Below the pieces are notes generated by a model, which had not been told where the DNA came from, did no database searches, and saw only the letters and a list, made by a program, of their open reading frames with translations. Positions 41,862-53,337 of a stretch of 64,000 nt of DNA are shown one piece after another. The position numbers and the translations under genes were made by a program. Source of the DNA: Bartonella alsatica (GTDB lineage Bacteria > Pseudomonadota > Alphaproteobacteria > Rhizobiales > Rhizobiaceae); the NCBI RefSeq assembly GCF_013388295.1, contig NZ_CP058235.1, positions 1,528,001 to 1,592,000 of the forward strand, written 5' to 3'. The stretch's first letter is position 1. Each line of letters starts with the position of its first letter.

Positions 41862-42599
41862 ATGAGATTTTATACAATGAAAGATGCCGGTCACCGATAT
41901 AATAATGTATTATTTTCTCCAAAACAATTTAAAGAACCATTAGTGAATGTCCCATTTATTATAGTTATTTTTATCACACTTTGTGTTTGTATTTATGTTG
42001 TTCCTCAATATTTTTTTTCTCGTCAACTCTATATTAAAAGCTTTGGTTTTTTTTCATTTACACCAGTATTATTTAAGGCTGAACCGTTAACATTTTGCTA
42101 TACCATTATTAGTTATTCGTTCATGCATAGTAGTTTTCAACATGTTGCTGTTAATATGGCTTGGCTTTTGGTTTTTGGGTCTCCTTTAATAAGGCATTTT
42201 GGTGGATTACGTTTTTTATTTTTTTGGATATTAACAGCCATTCTAGCTGTCTTGACTTATTTTGCATTTCACCAAGATAGTGCGTTATCACTTGTTGGTG
42301 CATCGGGTGTAGTGTATGGAATGGTGGGTGCTATTGCACGTTACGGTTTTCCTTTGAGCTATTTGGGGAGCAGTCCACAGAATGAAAGATTTTTAGGTCC
42401 TTTATTGTCTATCAAAAAAGCACTACGTTCAAGGAGTCTTGTTTTTGTAAGCGTATGGCTGGGTATTGATTTTATCATAGGCATTTCCTCTTTTTTATTT
42501 GAAGGCGATAGTGTTTCAATTGCGTGGGAGGCTCATATTGGTGGTTTTCTTTCAGGCTTTTTGTTGATTGGTTTTTTTGATATTTCACGGAAAAATTAA
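41862..42599 (+). CDS. Rhomboid-family intramembrane serine protease
   Basis: About 245 residues if it begins at ATG 41862; ATG 41877 or a TTG at 41808 are alternatives, and no start has a strong ribosome binding site. Polytopic, with roughly six membrane helices. Catalytic features are intact: SFMHSSFQHVAVNMAWLLVFG (HxxxN-type helix 2), nucleophile in LVGASGVVYGMVG (GASG), and the catalytic His in EAHIGGFLSGFLL on the last helix. Substrates are unknown; bacterial members cleave membrane-tethered proteins. It is convergent with rlmB, whose 3' end lies only 3 bases away. Confidence 0.87.
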   Translation: MRFYTMKDAGHRYNNVLFSPKQFKEPLVNVPFIIVIFITLCVCIYVVPQYFFSRQLYIKSFGFFSFTPVLFKAEPLTFCYTIISYSFMHSSFQHVAVNMAWLLVFGSPLIRHFGGLRFLFFWILTAILAVLTYFAFHQDSALSLVGASGVVYGMVGAIARYGFPLSYLGSSPQNERFLGPLLSIKKALRSRSLVFVSVWLGIDFIIGISSFLFEGDSVSIAWEAHIGGFLSGFLLIGFFDISRKN

Positions 42600-42602
42600 A
42601 AA

Positions 42603-43433
42603 CTACGATCTAAGATATTTATGAGCTGCATAAAGCGCTATCGTTGCTGCGTTTGAAACATTTAATGATTTAATATTTCCAGGCATATCAAGGCGTGTTA
42701 ATGCACAGACGGTTTCACGTGTTTTTTTACGTAAACCTTTTCCTTCTGCGCCTAAAACAAGAGCAATTTTTTCGCCTGTTAATACAGTTTCTAGAGGAGA
42801 TTCGCCTTCGGAATCGAGTCCAAAGCTGATAAAACCTGCTATATGAAGTTCTCGAAGTGTTTCGGCGAGGTTTTGTACGGTGATGTAATTAATCAATTCC
42901 AAAGCTCCAGATGCGGCTTTAGCAAGAACTCCACTTTCTTTGGGTGAGTGACGACAAGTAGTGATAAGAGCTTCAGCTTTAAATGCAACGGCAGAGCGCA
43001 TAATCGCACCGACATTATGTGGATCGGTAATTTGATCCATTACGATGATAAGATCGGTATTTATTAGTTCAGACAGTTGGCATGGTTTGAGGGGTTCGGT
43101 TTCCACAACAATTCCTTGATGAACTGCATCATTTCCAACAAGCGCATCAAGTTGTTTGGGTAAGCATAATGTAACAGGGCAAGGTAATTCTGATTCGGGT
43201 ATATTTAATCGTTTTAAGGCATTGGGTGTAACATAGAGAGATCCAAAAATTCTTTTTGGGTTTTTTAAAGCGGACTGAACTGCATGAATACCATAAAGAT
43301 AGATTTTTCCTTGTTGCAAGGGAGCAGCTTCCTTTTTCAGGCGCGTGGTAGGTCGAGAAGAGAAGCATTTAGTGTCGCGATATCGGCGACGTAAATGAGC
43401 ATAATAAGAATTTTTCGATATTTTGTCTTTCAT
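42603..43433 (-). CDS. rlmB: 23S rRNA (guanosine-2'-O-)-methyltransferase RlmB (SpoU family)
   Basis: 276 residues. An N-terminal basic extension (residues 1-45) precedes the substrate-binding domain (IYLYGIHAVQSALKNPKRIFGSLYVT) and the SPOUT methyltransferase fold (about 125-276) with motif 1 IIVMDQITDPHNVGAIMRSAVAF, motif 2 ALVLGAEGKGLRKKTRE and motif 3 LDMPGNIKSLNVSNAATIALYAA. It methylates G2251 in the peptidyl transferase region of 23S rRNA in E. coli. It is divergent from the tRNA-Tyr/tRNA-Gly/tuf unit. Confidence 0.92.
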   Translation of the reverse strand: MKDKISKNSYYAHLRRRYRDTKCFSSRPTTRLKKEAAPLQQGKIYLYGIHAVQSALKNPKRIFGSLYVTPNALKRLNIPESELPCPVTLCLPKQLDALVGNDAVHQGIVVETEPLKPCQLSELINTDLIIVMDQITDPHNVGAIMRSAVAFKAEALITTCRHSPKESGVLAKAASGALELINYITVQNLAETLRELHIAGFISFGLDSEGESPLETVLTGEKIALVLGAEGKGLRKKTRETVCALTRLDMPGNIKSLNVSNAATIALYAAHKYLRS

Positions 43434-43639
43434 AGCTTCTTTATAGCGTTTTAGTTGCAGAAATAGATAAAAAAAAACTGTGATTTAAAAATTATTAGCA
43501 GGAAATTTGTACAGAATTGTATTTATTCTGTTGACAGATACGATAGTAATCGTCATAACCGCCCCGCAGCCCATTAAATTGAATGGGTGATGAGAGTTGG
43601 TTGTCATGATGCCTCGTCGCGCAACTTTGCCGATGTAAT

Positions 43640-43723
43640 GGAGGGGTGCCCGAGTGGTTAAAGGGGGCGGACTGTAAATCCGTTGCGTATGCTACGTTGG
43701 TTCGAATCCAACCCCCTCCACCA
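43640..43723 (+). tRNA. tRNA-Tyr (anticodon GTA)
   Basis: 84 bases with encoded CCA. Acceptor GGAGGGG pairs with CCCCTCC; D-arm GCCCGAGTGGTTAAAGGG; anticodon arm GGACTGTAAATCC gives GTA; class II long variable arm; T-arm TTGGTTCGAATCCAA. Confidence 0.96.
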
Positions 43724-43750
43724 TTTATCGTAAGGAGAGTTAATACGTAT

Positions 43751-43824
43751 GCGGGTATAGCTCAATGGTAGAGCAGCAGCCTTCCAAGCTGAATATGCGG
43801 GTTCGATTCCCGCTACCCGCTCCA
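43751..43824 (+). tRNA. tRNA-Gly (anticodon TCC)
   Basis: 74 bases with encoded CCA. Acceptor GCGGGTA pairs with TACCCGC; D-arm GCTCAATGGTAGAGC; anticodon loop CTTCCAA gives TCC; T-arm GCGGGTTCGATTCCCGC. It lies 27 bases after tRNA-Tyr and presumably shares its transcript with tuf downstream. Confidence 0.96.
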
Positions 43825-44007
43825 AATAGTTGCTGTTGATTAGGCGAGTGAGTATGATGGAAGGATATGTTCATCACAATGGGGCGGGGTTTCCCGTCTT
43901 AAGAGTTGTGATGGTTGGGCTGATATAGCAGGTCGGTTTTAATTCAGTTCTACAGGCCTGCTCTTAGTATAACAAAACAAAAGAACAAAAGTAAGAGATT
44001 AATAGAG

Positions 44008-45183
44008 ATGGCAAAGAGCAAATTTGAACGTACGAAGCCGCATGTTAATATAGGAACGATAGGTCACGTTGATCATGGGAAGACCTCGTTGACAGCAGCG
44101 ATTACGAAATATTTTGGTGAATTTAAAGCGTATGACCAAATTGATGCTGCACCAGAGGAACGTGCACGCGGAATTACCATTTCTACAGCGCATGTTGAGT
44201 ATGAAACAGAGAAACGGCACTATGCACATGTTGATTGCCCTGGGCACGCGGATTATGTAAAAAACATGATCACAGGAGCAGCGCAGATGGATGGAGCGAT
44301 TTTGGTTGTTTCTGCTGCTGATGGTCCGATGCCTCAGACACGTGAACATATTTTGCTAGCACGTCAGGTAGGTGTTCCGGCGATTGTTGTTTTTCTTAAT
44401 AAGGTTGATCAAGTTGATGATGCTGAGCTTTTGGAGCTTGTTGAGCTTGAAGTGCGTGAGCTATTGTCAAAATATGACTTTCCCGGAGACGATATACCGA
44501 TAGTAAAAGGTTCTGCGTTAGCAGCTCTTGAAGATAAAGATAAAAGCATTGGGGAAGATGCAGTTCGTCTTTTGATGAGTGAAGTTGATAATTATATACC
44601 GACACCTGAGCGACCAGTTGATCAGCCATTTTTAATGCCGATAGAAGATGTTTTTTCAATTTCAGGCCGTGGGACGGTTGTAACAGGTCGTGTTGAGCGT
44701 GGTGTTATTAAGGTTGGTGAGGAAATCGAGATTATTGGCATACGTCCGACTTCTAAGACGACGGTTACAGGTGTTGAAATGTTCCGCAAGCTTTTAGATC
44801 AAGGTCAAGCAGGAGATAATATTGGAGCACTGCTTCGTGGGGTTGATCGTGAAGGGGTTGAGCGTGGACAGGTTTTGGCAAAGCCTGGTTCGGTTACTCC
44901 TCATACAAGATTTAAAGCAGAGGCCTACATTTTAACAAAAGATGAAGGAGGGCGTCATACTCCATTTTTCACGAATTATCGACCTCAGTTTTATTTCCGT
45001 ACTACGGATGTGACGGGAATTGTTACACTTCCAGAAGGAACGGAGATGGTTATGCCTGGTGATAATGTTGCGATGGATGTCTCTTTGATTGTTCCGATTG
45101 CAATGGAAGAGAAGCTTCGCTTCGCTATTCGTGAAGGTGGTCGTACTGTTGGTGCAGGTATCGTTTCTAAGATCATTGAGTAA
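44008..45183 (+). CDS. tuf: Elongation factor Tu
   Basis: 391-residue GTPase that delivers aminoacyl-tRNA to the ribosome. G1 [10 protein letters not shown] (Ser in place of the more common Thr after Lys-Thr), G2 region [16 protein letters not shown]3 [13 protein letters not shown]4 NKVD, G5 GSALAALED. Domains 2 and 3 are complete, ending [16 protein letters not shown]. The tRNA-Tyr/tRNA-Gly-tuf-tRNA-Trp-secE-nusG order is the ancestral tufB locus. No second tuf copy lies in the window. Confidence 0.98.
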   Translation: MAKSKFERTKPHVNIGTIGHVDHGKTSLTAAITKYFGEFKAYDQIDAAPEERARGITISTAHVEYETEKRHYAHVDCPGHADYVKNMITGAAQMDGAILVVSAADGPMPQTREHILLARQVGVPAIVVFLNKVDQVDDAELLELVELEVRELLSKYDFPGDDIPIVKGSALAALEDKDKSIGEDAVRLLMSEVDNYIPTPERPVDQPFLMPIEDVFSISGRGTVVTGRVERGVIKVGEEIEIIGIRPTSKTTVTGVEMFRKLLDQGQAGDNIGALLRGVDREGVERGQVLAKPGSVTPHTRFKAEAYILTKDEGGRHTPFFTNYRPQFYFRTTDVTGIVTLPEGTEMVMPGDNVAMDVSLIVPIAMEEKLRFAIREGGRTVGAGIVSKIIE

Positions 45184-45228
45184 ATAAAGGTTAGTGAAAA
45201 GTGCCTTTGCTGTTAAAGGTGTAGAGTT

Positions 45229-45304
<76 letters not shown>

Positions 45305-45332
45305 GAGAGGGGTAAGATCTTAGCTGTGAGGG

Positions 45333-45355
45333 AGTAGGTTTTTAACTACTTTTTC
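45333..45355 (+). terminator. Possible weak intrinsic terminator after tRNA-Trp
   Basis: AGTAG and CTACT pair around an 8-base loop and run into TTTT, with another T-run shortly after. The stem is short, so read-through into secE is likely. Confidence 0.4.
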
Positions 45356-45509
45356 GCTTTTTTTGGTCTGGGGCTTGTTTTTTTGTGCGTGAATCGGTAT
45401 TGAGTAGAAGATGAAGAAGTTGCATAAGGCTGAAGATTGGCTTTTCGCGTTTTTATCCTATTTATTTTTTGTAGATTACAATAAGGTTAGAAAGAGTGTA
45501 GAGTAACTG

Positions 45510-45722
45510 ATGGCATCCAAAACCAATCCAATTACATTTTTAAAGCAGGTTTATGCAGAAACAGTTAAAGTGAAGTGGCCTACACGACGTGAGACAGTAA
45601 TCTCGACTGTGATGGTGCTATTGGTGACTACATTAGCTTCAGCTTTTTTTTTCATTGTGGATCAGGTTATGCATTTTGGTGTTTGGCGGGGTATTGATCT
45701 TCTAAAATATCTTTTTAGTTGA
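45510..45722 (+). CDS. secE: Preprotein translocase subunit SecE
   Basis: 70 residues, the short single-helix form of SecE in the SecYEG channel. The amphipathic segment NPITFLKQVYAETVKVKWPTRRE carries the conserved KVxWP(T/S)R motif, followed by one membrane helix (TVISTVMVLLVTTLASAFFFIVDQV) at about 30-55. Its stop is 20 bases before the nusG start. Confidence 0.95.
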   Translation: MASKTNPITFLKQVYAETVKVKWPTRRETVISTVMVLLVTTLASAFFFIVDQVMHFGVWRGIDLLKYLFS

Positions 45723-45742
45723 TAGTGCAAGGAAGTGTGACT

Positions 45743-46273
45743 GTGGCTGCTCGTTGGTATATTGTTCAAGCATATTCAAATTTTGAAAAGAAGGTAGCGG
45801 AAGCTATTGATAAGGAAGCAAAGCAGAAGAAGCTTGATCATTTGTTTGAAAAGATTTTTGTTCCCACAGAACGTGTTGTAGAAGTTCGTCGTGGGCGTAA
45901 AGTTGATACTGAGCGGAAATTTTTTCCTGGTTATGTTCTTGTTTGTGCTGAGTTGACAGATGAGGTTTATCATCTCATTAAGAATACTCCTAAAGTGACA
46001 GGTTTTTTGGGAGCAGAAGCGCGTCCTGTTCCTATTTCTGATCGAGAGGTTGAACAAATTCTTAAACAAGTCCAAGAAGGGGTTGAATCTCCAAAGTCTT
46101 CTGTGTTGTTTGAGGTAGGAGAGCAAGTTCGCGTCGCTGACGGTCCTTTTATTTCGTTTAATGGAGTTGTGCAAGAGGTTGAAGAAGAGCGCTCTCGTCT
46201 TAAGGTAGAGGTGTTAATTTTTGGGCGTCCTACGCCTGTTGATTTAGAGTTTAATCAAGTTGAAAAACTCTGA
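45743..46273 (+). CDS. nusG: Transcription termination/antitermination factor NusG
   Basis: 176 residues from the GTG at 45743, chosen because AAGGAAG lies 7 bases upstream and the product then starts MAARWYIVQAYSNFEKKV, the standard rhizobial N-terminus. NGN domain about 1-110 (FEKIFVPTERVVEVRRGRKVDTERKFFPGYVLV, HLIKNTPKVTGFLG) and KOW domain at the C-terminus (FEVGEQVRVADGPFISFNGVVQEVEEERSRLKVEVLIFGR). It binds RNA polymerase and couples to Rho or ribosomal protein S10. Between secE and rplK. Confidence 0.96.
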   Translation: MAARWYIVQAYSNFEKKVAEAIDKEAKQKKLDHLFEKIFVPTERVVEVRRGRKVDTERKFFPGYVLVCAELTDEVYHLIKNTPKVTGFLGAEARPVPISDREVEQILKQVQEGVESPKSSVLFEVGEQVRVADGPFISFNGVVQEVEEERSRLKVEVLIFGRPTPVDLEFNQVEKL

Positions 46274-46403
46274 TTAAACTTAAATTAAGTAGTGGGAGGT
46301 GATTTATGGCTTTTGTCGTCTTAAAGATCCGAACCACTTCACTGCAGCGGGTAGCGGGCAAGATGAATTGTCAGCATACCAGTAAAATTAAAGGCAGATT
46401 GTT

Positions 46404-46832
46404 ATGGCAAAGAAAAGTATAGGTCAGCTCAAGTTACAGGTTCCTGCAGGGGCTGCTACTCCATCTCCACCGATTGGTCCAGCTCTTGGTCAACGGGGTA
46501 TTAATATCATGGAATTCTGTAAGGCGTTTAATGCGGCTACACAGGAAATGGAGAAGGGAGCACCGATCCCAGTAGTTATCACCTATTATCAAGATAAGTC
46601 TTTTACCTTTTCTTTAAAGACGCCTCCTGTATCGTTTTTTTTGAAAAAGGAAGCAAATTTGAAATCTGGCTCAAAAGAGCCTGGTAAAGTATCTATAGGA
46701 AGCATTTCTCGTGATAAAATTCATTCAATTGCACAAGCAAAGATGAAGGACCTTAATGCAAATGACATTGAATCAGCAATGCGCATGATTGAAGGTTCTG
46801 CTCGCTCTATGGGCTTGGAAGTGGTGGGCTAA
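46404..46832 (+). CDS. rplK: 50S ribosomal protein L11
   Basis: 142 residues, complete: N-terminal domain with the proline-rich [30 protein letters not shown] motif that binds thiostrepton-type antibiotics, and C-terminal 23S rRNA-binding domain ([45 protein letters not shown]). rplA starts 4 bases after its stop codon. Confidence 0.98.
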   Translation: MAKKSIGQLKLQVPAGAATPSPPIGPALGQRGINIMEFCKAFNAATQEMEKGAPIPVVITYYQDKSFTFSLKTPPVSFFLKKEANLKSGSKEPGKVSIGSISRDKIHSIAQAKMKDLNANDIESAMRMIEGSARSMGLEVVG

Positions 46833-46836
46833 TATT

Positions 46837-47535
46837 ATGGCAAAAATAGCAAAGAGAATAAAAAATATCCGAAAAGATATTGATTTTGATAAACTTTACG
46901 CTTTAAAAGATGCAGTTTCGATGGTTAAAGAGCGTGCAGTTGCTAAATTTGATGAAACAATTGAAATTTCAATGAACTTAGGTGTTGATCCTCGTCATGC
47001 AGATCAAATGGTTCGGGGTGTTGCTCATTTGCCTAATGGAACAGGGCGGAATATTCGTGTTGCCGTTTTTGCACGTGGGGATAAGGTTCTTGAAGCTAAA
47101 GCTGCTGGTGCTGACATTGTGGGAGCTGAAGATTTGTTTGAAAGCATTAATGGAGGGACGATAGATTTTGATCGTTGTATTGCAACACCGGATATGATGC
47201 CTCTTGTCGGTCGTCTTGGTAAAATTTTGGGGCCGCGGAGTTTGATGCCGAATCCGAAAGTCGGTACAGTGACACTCGATGTTGCTGGTGCTGTTAAGGC
47301 TTCTAAAGGTGGTGCTGTTGAATTTCGTGTTGAAAAAGCTGGTATTGTACATGCTGGTATCGGTAAGGCTTCTTTTGGGGTTGAGAAAATAGTAGAAAAT
47401 ATTAAAGCTTTTGCGAGTGCTGTTGTTAAAGCTAAACCGCAAGGTGCAAAGGGTGAGTATATTAAGCGTATTGCAGTTTCTTCGACCATGGGGATTGGAA
47501 TTAAAGTCGAACCTTCAACTGTTCGTTCAGAATAG
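46837..47535 (+). CDS. rplA: 50S ribosomal protein L1
   Basis: 232 residues from ATG 46837 ([27 protein letters not shown]); the frame extends upstream into rplK but homologues start here. Signatures: [22 protein letters not shown], the conserved [19 protein letters not shown] loop, and [22 protein letters not shown]1 protein is known to autoregulate the L11-L1 mRNA. A 368-base untranslated leader separates it from rplJ. Confidence 0.98.
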   Translation: MAKIAKRIKNIRKDIDFDKLYALKDAVSMVKERAVAKFDETIEISMNLGVDPRHADQMVRGVAHLPNGTGRNIRVAVFARGDKVLEAKAAGADIVGAEDLFESINGGTIDFDRCIATPDMMPLVGRLGKILGPRSLMPNPKVGTVTLDVAGAVKASKGGAVEFRVEKAGIVHAGIGKASFGVEKIVENIKAFASAVVKAKPQGAKGEYIKRIAVSSTMGIGIKVEPSTVRSE

Positions 47536-47639
47536 GTTTTGACAGATTTATGATTTTATTTTGGGGTATGTAAATATCGAACTTGTATTTTAAGGTATCG
47601 ATTTTTTATTGGCAGTGAGTTATCTAGGCTTTATCAAGC

Positions 47640-47903
47640 TTAAGTTATACCGGAAGAAATTCCGGAATATCCTGTCCGAGATTGTGGGTGATACTATTTG
47701 AAGTATCTTAATCGAAAAAAACCCGCATGAGACTGGGGTAAAAACTGAGAGTTAAAAGACTTAAAGGGTTTGAGCCAGGGTTGCCTTTGATCGCTGTGCG
47801 TGAAAAAGGGGACAGGAACCTCATCGATAGCATAAGGTATTTTATGTTATCAAAGGTAACCAACAGGTTTGTTAAAAGCAAATCTGTTAAATGGAGAGAG
47901 ACA
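47640..47903 (+). promoter_or_regulatory. rplJ mRNA leader (probable L10 autoregulatory leader)
   Basis: The 368-base gap between rplA and rplJ contains a structured-looking leader: CCGGAAGAAATTCCGG hairpin (about 47650-47665), then GGGTGATACTATTTGAAGTATC and further paired stretches up to the ribosome binding site. In most bacteria this position holds the L10(L12)4-binding leader that controls rplJL by feedback. Assignment rests mainly on position. Confidence 0.55.
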
Positions 47904-48422
47904 GTGAATAGAGCGGAAAAACGCGAATTTGTTACATGGCTTAACGAGGCTTTTCAAAAGTCTGGTTCTGTTGTTGTTGCACATTATTCCGGTCTGACAG
48001 TTTCACAGATGAACGATCTTCGTTCGAAAATGAGTGAAGCTGGCGGGGCCGTTAAAGTCGCCAAAAACCGTCTTGCTAAAATCGCTCTTCAGGGCACGGA
48101 ATCTGAATCTATAGCGAGTCTATTTACTGGACAGACGCTTATCGCTTATTCAGAAGATCCAATTACAGCACCGAAAGTTGCTGTTGATTTTGCGAAAAGC
48201 AATGACAAATTTGTCATCCTAGGCGGTTCAATGGGTGCAACAAGTTTAAGTGTAAATGCTGTGAAGTCATTGGCTTCATTACCTTCACTAAACGAATTGC
48301 GAGCAAAACTTTTAGGTGTAATTTCTACTCCTGCAACCCATATCGCACAGGTTGTTAATGCACCTGGTGGTCAGGTTGCACGTGTCATTGGGGCATATGC
48401 TCAGAAGAATAAGGCGGCTTAA
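47904..48422 (+). CDS. rplJ: 50S ribosomal protein L10
   Basis: 172 residues from the GTG at 47904, supported by GGAGAGAG directly upstream and by the family N-terminus [18 protein letters not shown]; an apparent start at 47781 lies in the regulatory leader. Conserved blocks: [43 protein letters not shown] and the C-terminal helix that binds L7/L12 dimers. rplL follows after 100 bases. Confidence 0.97.
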   Translation: MNRAEKREFVTWLNEAFQKSGSVVVAHYSGLTVSQMNDLRSKMSEAGGAVKVAKNRLAKIALQGTESESIASLFTGQTLIAYSEDPITAPKVAVDFAKSNDKFVILGGSMGATSLSVNAVKSLASLPSLNELRAKLLGVISTPATHIAQVVNAPGGQVARVIGAYAQKNKAA

Positions 48423-48522
48423 GGCTGTTTTGTACTCATGTATGGAAGAGCTTTGGTGCTTTTCTATTTTTTGAATAAGTTTAAAACAATGGTTCAAATC
48501 TTTTAATTGAAGGAATTTTAAA

Positions 48523-48894
48523 ATGGCTGATCTAACGAAGATCGTTGAAGACCTTTCTAATTTGACTCTCTTGGAAGCTGCAGAGCTTTCTAAGTTGCTT
48601 GAAGAAAAATGGGGAGTTTCAGCTGCTGCTCCTGTAGCTGTTGCACCTGTTGCTGGTGCTGCTGCTCCAGTTGCTGAAGAAAAAACAGAATTTGATGTTA
48701 TTCTTGTTGAAGGTGGTGCACAAAAGATTAATGTTATTAAGGAAGTTCGCGCCCTTACTGGACTTGGACTTAAAGAAGCTAAAGATTTAGTTGAAGGAGC
48801 ACCTAAACCTATTAAAGAAGGGGCTTCTAAAGAAGAAGCAGAAAAGATTAAATCTCAGCTTGAAGCTGCTGGTGCTAAAGTTGAACTTAAGTAA
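48523..48894 (+). CDS. rplL: 50S ribosomal protein L7/L12
   Basis: 123 residues: N-terminal dimerisation domain ([29 protein letters not shown]), Ala/Val/Pro-rich hinge, and C-terminal factor-binding domain ([48 protein letters not shown]). It makes up the ribosomal stalk that recruits EF-Tu and EF-G. GAAGGAA precedes the ATG. Confidence 0.98.
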   Translation: MADLTKIVEDLSNLTLLEAAELSKLLEEKWGVSAAAPVAVAPVAGAAAPVAEEKTEFDVILVEGGAQKINVIKEVRALTGLGLKEAKDLVEGAPKPIKEGASKEEAEKIKSQLEAAGAKVELK

Positions 48895-48903
48895 ATTTTA
48901 TTC

Positions 48904-48941
48904 TATCGGCGGGCATTTATGTTCGCCGATTTTCTTTCTCT
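48904..48941 (+). terminator. Hairpin after rplL (terminator or attenuator before rpoB)
   Basis: ATCGGCG and CGCCGAT pair around a GGCATTTATGTT loop, followed by TTTTC and TTTC. Its place between rplL and rpoB matches the attenuator known in other bacteria that sets the ribosomal-protein to RNA-polymerase ratio. Confidence 0.7.
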
Positions 48942-49180
48942 TGAAAAGAAGGAAGATAATCAATGAAAAACTTTTCCCAACAGTTCTGTAGTTGTTGTGG
49001 ATGTAGGTTTTATTCTAGTTTTCTCATTGTAGAGCTCAATAAATGGAAGGCTTGTATTATGGGAAAAATTGATGGTGCCTATTAATCGGGTATCAAGTGA
49101 ACTGGTCTGCATGTGCAGGTTAATGACATAAAGCTTTCAAGGTTTAGTTTACCTTGAAGAGTAAAAATCAAGGAGCGACG

Positions 49181-52100
49181 ATGGCTCAGACCCTAGCGAT
49201 GATGTCTCAATTCAATGGTCGTAAGCGCGTACGCAAATTTTTTGGTAAGATTCCTGAAGTAGCAGAGATGCCGAATCTTATTGAGGTTCAAAAAGCGTCA
49301 TACGATCAGTTTCTTATGGTTGAGGAGCCGAAAGGTGGACGACCAGATGAAGGTTTGCAGGCTGTTTTTAAATCGGTATTTCCTATTTCGGACTTTTCCG
49401 GTACAGCTATGCTCGAGTTTGTTGGTTATGAATTTGATTTACCAAAATTTGATGTTGAAGAATGTCGTCAACGTGATTTGACTTATGCTGCACCGTTAAA
49501 GGTAATATTACGTTTAATTGTTTTTGATGTTGATGAGGATACTGGCTCGAAGGATATTAAAGATATTAAAGAGCAGGGTGTTTATATGGGCGATATGCCT
49601 TTAATGACGTCGAATGGTACCTTTATTGTTAATGGTACGGAACGTGTTATTGTTTCACAGATGCATCGTTCTCCTGGTGTCTTTTTTGATCACGATAAAG
49701 GTAAGTCACATTCATCAGGAAAGTTTCTTTTTGCTGCTCGTGTTATTCCTTACCGTGGCTCTTGGCTTGATATTGAATTTGATGCTAAGGACATCATTTA
49801 TGCCCGTATTGATCGGCGACGTAAGATTCCTGTTACGAGTCTTTTGATGGCATTAGGTATGGATGCATCAGATATTTTATCGACGTTTTATAATAAAGTT
49901 ACTTATGAACGTGATGGAGATGGATGGCGTATTCCTTATTCTGTTGATCGCTTTAAGGGAGTGAAGCTTGTTTCTGACCTTATAGATGCAGACAGTGGTG
50001 AAGTTGTTGCTGAAGCCGGTAAAAAGCTAACGGTTCGTGCTGCAAAGTCTTTAGCTGAGAAAGGTCTCAAGGCGGTTAAAGTTAGTGAGGAAGATTTATT
50101 AGGGTGCTATCTGTCGGAAGATATAGTTAATTACCAGACAGGTGAGATTTACCTTGAAGCTGGTGATGAAATTGATGAGAAAATATTAAAGATATTGCTT
50201 GATGTTAATGCAAATCAAATCAATATCCTTGATATTGATCACATGAATGTTGGGGCATATATCCGTAATACTTTAAAAGTGGATAAAAATGAAAGTCGAC
50301 AGGATGCATTGTTTGATATTTACCGGGTAATGCGTCCAGGTGAGCCACCAACAATGGATACAGCAGAAGCTATGTTCCATTCATTATTTTTTGATCCAGA
50401 GCGTTATGATCTTTCCGCTGTTGGGCGTGTTAAGATGAATCTGCGTATGGATCTTGATTGTCCAGATACGGTTCGCACTTTACGTCAAGAAGATATTCTT
50501 GCTGTTGTTAAGATGTTAGTTGAGTTGCGCGATGGTCGTGGGGAAATTGATGATATTGACAATCTTGGTAATCGGCGCGTTCGTTCCGTTGGGGAATTGA
50601 TGGAAAATCAGTATCGCATTGGTCTACTTCGTATGGAGCGTGCAATAAAAGAGCGTATGTCATCGGTTGAAATTGATACAGTCATGCCACAGGATTTGAT
50701 AAACGCAAAACCTGCCGCTGCAGCAGTTCGTGAATTTTTTGGATCATCGCAATTATCGCAGTTTATGGACCAAACCAATCCGTTATCAGAGATCACCCAT
50801 AAGCGCCGTCTTTCTGCTCTTGGACCAGGTGGTTTGACTCGTGAACGTGCAGGTTTTGAGGTTCGTGATGTACATCCTACGCATTATGGTCGTATTTGTC
50901 CGATTGAAACGCCGGAAGGTCCTAATATTGGTTTGATTAATTCCTTAGCAACATTCGCGCGGGTTAATAAATATGGTTTTATTGAAAGTCCATATCGTAA
51001 GATTATTGATGGTAAAGTGACAACAGAAGTTATTTATCTGTCTGCTATGGAAGAATCAAAGCATTATGTAGCTCAAGCTAATTCTTCATTGGATGTTGAA
51101 GGACGTTTTACAGAAGAGTTTGTTGTTTGTCGTCATGCAGGTGAAGTTTTAATGGCGCCGCGGGATCATGTAGATTTGATGGATGTTTCACCCAAACAGT
51201 TGGTCTCGGTAGCAGCAGCCCTTATTCCATTTTTAGAAAATGATGATGCGAATCGTGCGTTGATGGGATCAAACATGCAGCGTCAGGCAGTTCCGCTTAT
51301 ACGTGCTGAAGCACCATTTGTTGGTACGGGAATGGAATCAATTGTTGCTCGCGATTCAGGTGCAGCCGTTAGTGCAAAGCGTGGCGGTATTGTTGATCAA
51401 GTTGATGCAACCCGTATTGTTATTCGTGCGACAGAAGATTTAGATCCTTCAAAATCTGGTGTTGACATTTATCGTTTACAGAAGTTTCAGCGTTCTAATC
51501 AATCTACTTGTATTAATCAGCGTCCTCTCGTACATGTTGGAGATCGAATAGAGAAGGGAGATATTATTGCAGATGGGCCCTCTACGGATCTTGGTGATTT
51601 AGCTCTTGGGCGGAACGTTCTTGTGGCTTTTATGCCTTGGAACGGATATAATTACGAAGATTCCATTTTGTTATCTGAACGCATTGTTGCTGATGACGTC
51701 TTTACTTCGATTCATATTGAGGAGTTTGAAGTTGCAGCACGTGATACAAAACTTGGTCCTGAAGAAATTACACGAGATATTCCTAACGTTTCCGAAGAAG
51801 CTTTAAGGAATCTTGATGAAGCTGGTATTATCTATATTGGAGCTGAGGTTCAGCCTGGTGATATTTTAGTGGGCAAGATTACACCAAAAGGTGAGAGTCC
51901 TATGACACCGGAAGAAAAACTTCTGCGTGCAATTTTTGGGGAAAAGGCTTCAGATGTTCGTGATACTTCTATGCGAATGCCTCCTGGGACTTTTGGGACT
52001 GTTGTTGAGGTTCGTGTTTTTAACCGCCACGGTGTGGAAAAAGATGAACGTGCGATGGCAATTGAACGTGAAGAAATTGAGCGTTTAGCTAAAGATCGTG

Positions 52101-53332
52101 ATGATGAGCAGTCAATTCTTGATCGTAATGTTTATGCACGTCTTGCAGATATGTTGATAGGTAAAATTGCCGTAGAAGGTCCAAAAGGCTTTTCGAGCAA
52201 TAAGGAGCTTGACAATGCGATAATGGAACGTTACCCGCGCTCGCAATGGTGGCAATTTTCTGTTGAAGATGAAAAGCTTCAAAGTGAAATTGAGGCTTTG
52301 CGCAAGCAATATGATGAATCAAAAGAAGCATTGCAACGACGCTTTATGGATAAAGTTGAAAAAGTCCAAAGAGGCGATGAAATGCCACCTGGTGTTATGA
52401 AAATGGTGAAAGTTTTTGTAGCTGTGAAGCGCAAAATCCAACCAGGTGATAAAATGGCAGGGCGTCATGGTAACAAGGGGGTTGTATCACGTATTCTTCC
52501 CGTAGAAGATATGCCATTTCTTGAAGATGGAACTCATGCGGATATCGTATTAAACCCGCTTGGTGTACCTAGTCGTATGAATGTTGGTCAAATTCTTGAA
52601 ACACATCTTGGTTGGGCGTGTGCAGGTATGGGCAAGAAGATTGGAGATTTGATCGAGGCTTATCAAGAAACTGGTGATATACTTCCTTTGCGTCAGCGGA
52701 TTGAAAATTTTATTCCTGATAATGGACGAAATGAGCCAATACGTCAGTATGACAATGAAAGTCTTTACAAATTAGCGCTACAGATGAGAAAAGGAGTTTC
52801 AATTGCAACGCCTGTTTTTGATGGGGCCCATGAAGCTGATATCAATACAATGTTGGAAGATGCAGGTTTGGATAGTTCAGGACAGGTTACGCTTTATGAT
52901 GGTCGTACTGGTGAGCCTTTTGATCGTCCGGTGACGGTGGGGTATATTTACATGTTGAAATTGCATCACCTTGTGGATGATAAAATTCATGCACGTTCAA
53001 TTGGGCCATATTCGCTTGTTACACAACAGCCATTAGGTGGTAAGGCGCAATTTGGTGGTCAGCGTTTTGGTGAAATGGAGGTTTGGGCACTTGAAGCTTA
53101 TGGTGCTGCATACACTTTACAGGAAATGCTTACAGTGAAATCGGATGATGTAGCTGGTCGAACAAAAGTTTATGAAGCAATCGTGCGCGGTGACGATACG
53201 TTTGAAGCGGGTATACCGGAAAGCTTTAATGTGTTGGTAAAAGAAATGCGTTCATTGGCTCTTAATGTAGAACTTGATGATGCACGTGAACTTATTGCAA
53301 GGCGGGCATTATCTGATACAGCAGAACAATAA
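49181..53332 (+). CDS. rpoB: DNA-directed RNA polymerase subunit beta
   Basis: 1383 residues from ATG 49181 (AAGGAG 5 bases upstream; [22 protein letters not shown] is the rhizobial N-terminus). The rifampicin-binding cluster reads [20 protein letters not shown] then [12 protein letters not shown], with the positions equivalent to E. coli Asp516, His526 and Ser531 all in the susceptible form. Downstream come the fork and active-site segments ([46 protein letters not shown]) and the C-terminal clamp ([33 protein letters not shown]). No frameshift or gap. Confidence 0.98.
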   Translation: MAQTLAMMSQFNGRKRVRKFFGKIPEVAEMPNLIEVQKASYDQFLMVEEPKGGRPDEGLQAVFKSVFPISDFSGTAMLEFVGYEFDLPKFDVEECRQRDLTYAAPLKVILRLIVFDVDEDTGSKDIKDIKEQGVYMGDMPLMTSNGTFIVNGTERVIVSQMHRSPGVFFDHDKGKSHSSGKFLFAARVIPYRGSWLDIEFDAKDIIYARIDRRRKIPVTSLLMALGMDASDILSTFYNKVTYERDGDGWRIPYSVDRFKGVKLVSDLIDADSGEVVAEAGKKLTVRAAKSLAEKGLKAVKVSEEDLLGCYLSEDIVNYQTGEIYLEAGDEIDEKILKILLDVNANQINILDIDHMNVGAYIRNTLKVDKNESRQDALFDIYRVMRPGEPPTMDTAEAMFHSLFFDPERYDLSAVGRVKMNLRMDLDCPDTVRTLRQEDILAVVKMLVELRDGRGEIDDIDNLGNRRVRSVGELMENQYRIGLLRMERAIKERMSSVEIDTVMPQDLINAKPAAAAVREFFGSSQLSQFMDQTNPLSEITHKRRLSALGPGGLTRERAGFEVRDVHPTHYGRICPIETPEGPNIGLINSLATFARVNKYGFIESPYRKIIDGKVTTEVIYLSAMEESKHYVAQANSSLDVEGRFTEEFVVCRHAGEVLMAPRDHVDLMDVSPKQLVSVAAALIPFLENDDANRALMGSNMQRQAVPLIRAEAPFVGTGMESIVARDSGAAVSAKRGGIVDQVDATRIVIRATEDLDPSKSGVDIYRLQKFQRSNQSTCINQRPLVHVGDRIEKGDIIADGPSTDLGDLALGRNVLVAFMPWNGYNYEDSILLSERIVADDVFTSIHIEEFEVAARDTKLGPEEITRDIPNVSEEALRNLDEAGIIYIGAEVQPGDILVGKITPKGESPMTPEEKLLRAIFGEKASDVRDTSMRMPPGTFGTVVEVRVFNRHGVEKDERAMAIEREEIERLAKDRDDEQSILDRNVYARLADMLIGKIAVEGPKGFSSNKELDNAIMERYPRSQWWQFSVEDEKLQSEIEALRKQYDESKEALQRRFMDKVEKVQRGDEMPPGVMKMVKVFVAVKRKIQPGDKMAGRHGNKGVVSRILPVEDMPFLEDGTHADIVLNPLGVPSRMNVGQILETHLGWACAGMGKKIGDLIEAYQETGDILPLRQRIENFIPDNGRNEPIRQYDNESLYKLALQMRKGVSIATPVFDGAHEADINTMLEDAGLDSSGQVTLYDGRTGEPFDRPVTVGYIYMLKLHHLVDDKIHARSIGPYSLVTQQPLGGKAQFGGQRFGEMEVWALEAYGAAYTLQEMLTVKSDDVAGRTKVYEAIVRGDDTFEAGIPESFNVLVKEMRSLALNVELDDARELIARRALSDTAEQ

Positions 53333-53337
53333 TTTAA

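Noticed and set aside
47781..47903. Longer rplJ start at 47781
   Set aside because: The extra 41 residues fall in the untranslated leader; GGAGAGAG before the GTG at 47904 and the family N-terminus define the start.
50700..50900. Rifampicin-resistance substitutions in rpoB
   Set aside because: The key positions equivalent to Asp516, His526 and Ser531 all carry the ordinary residues.
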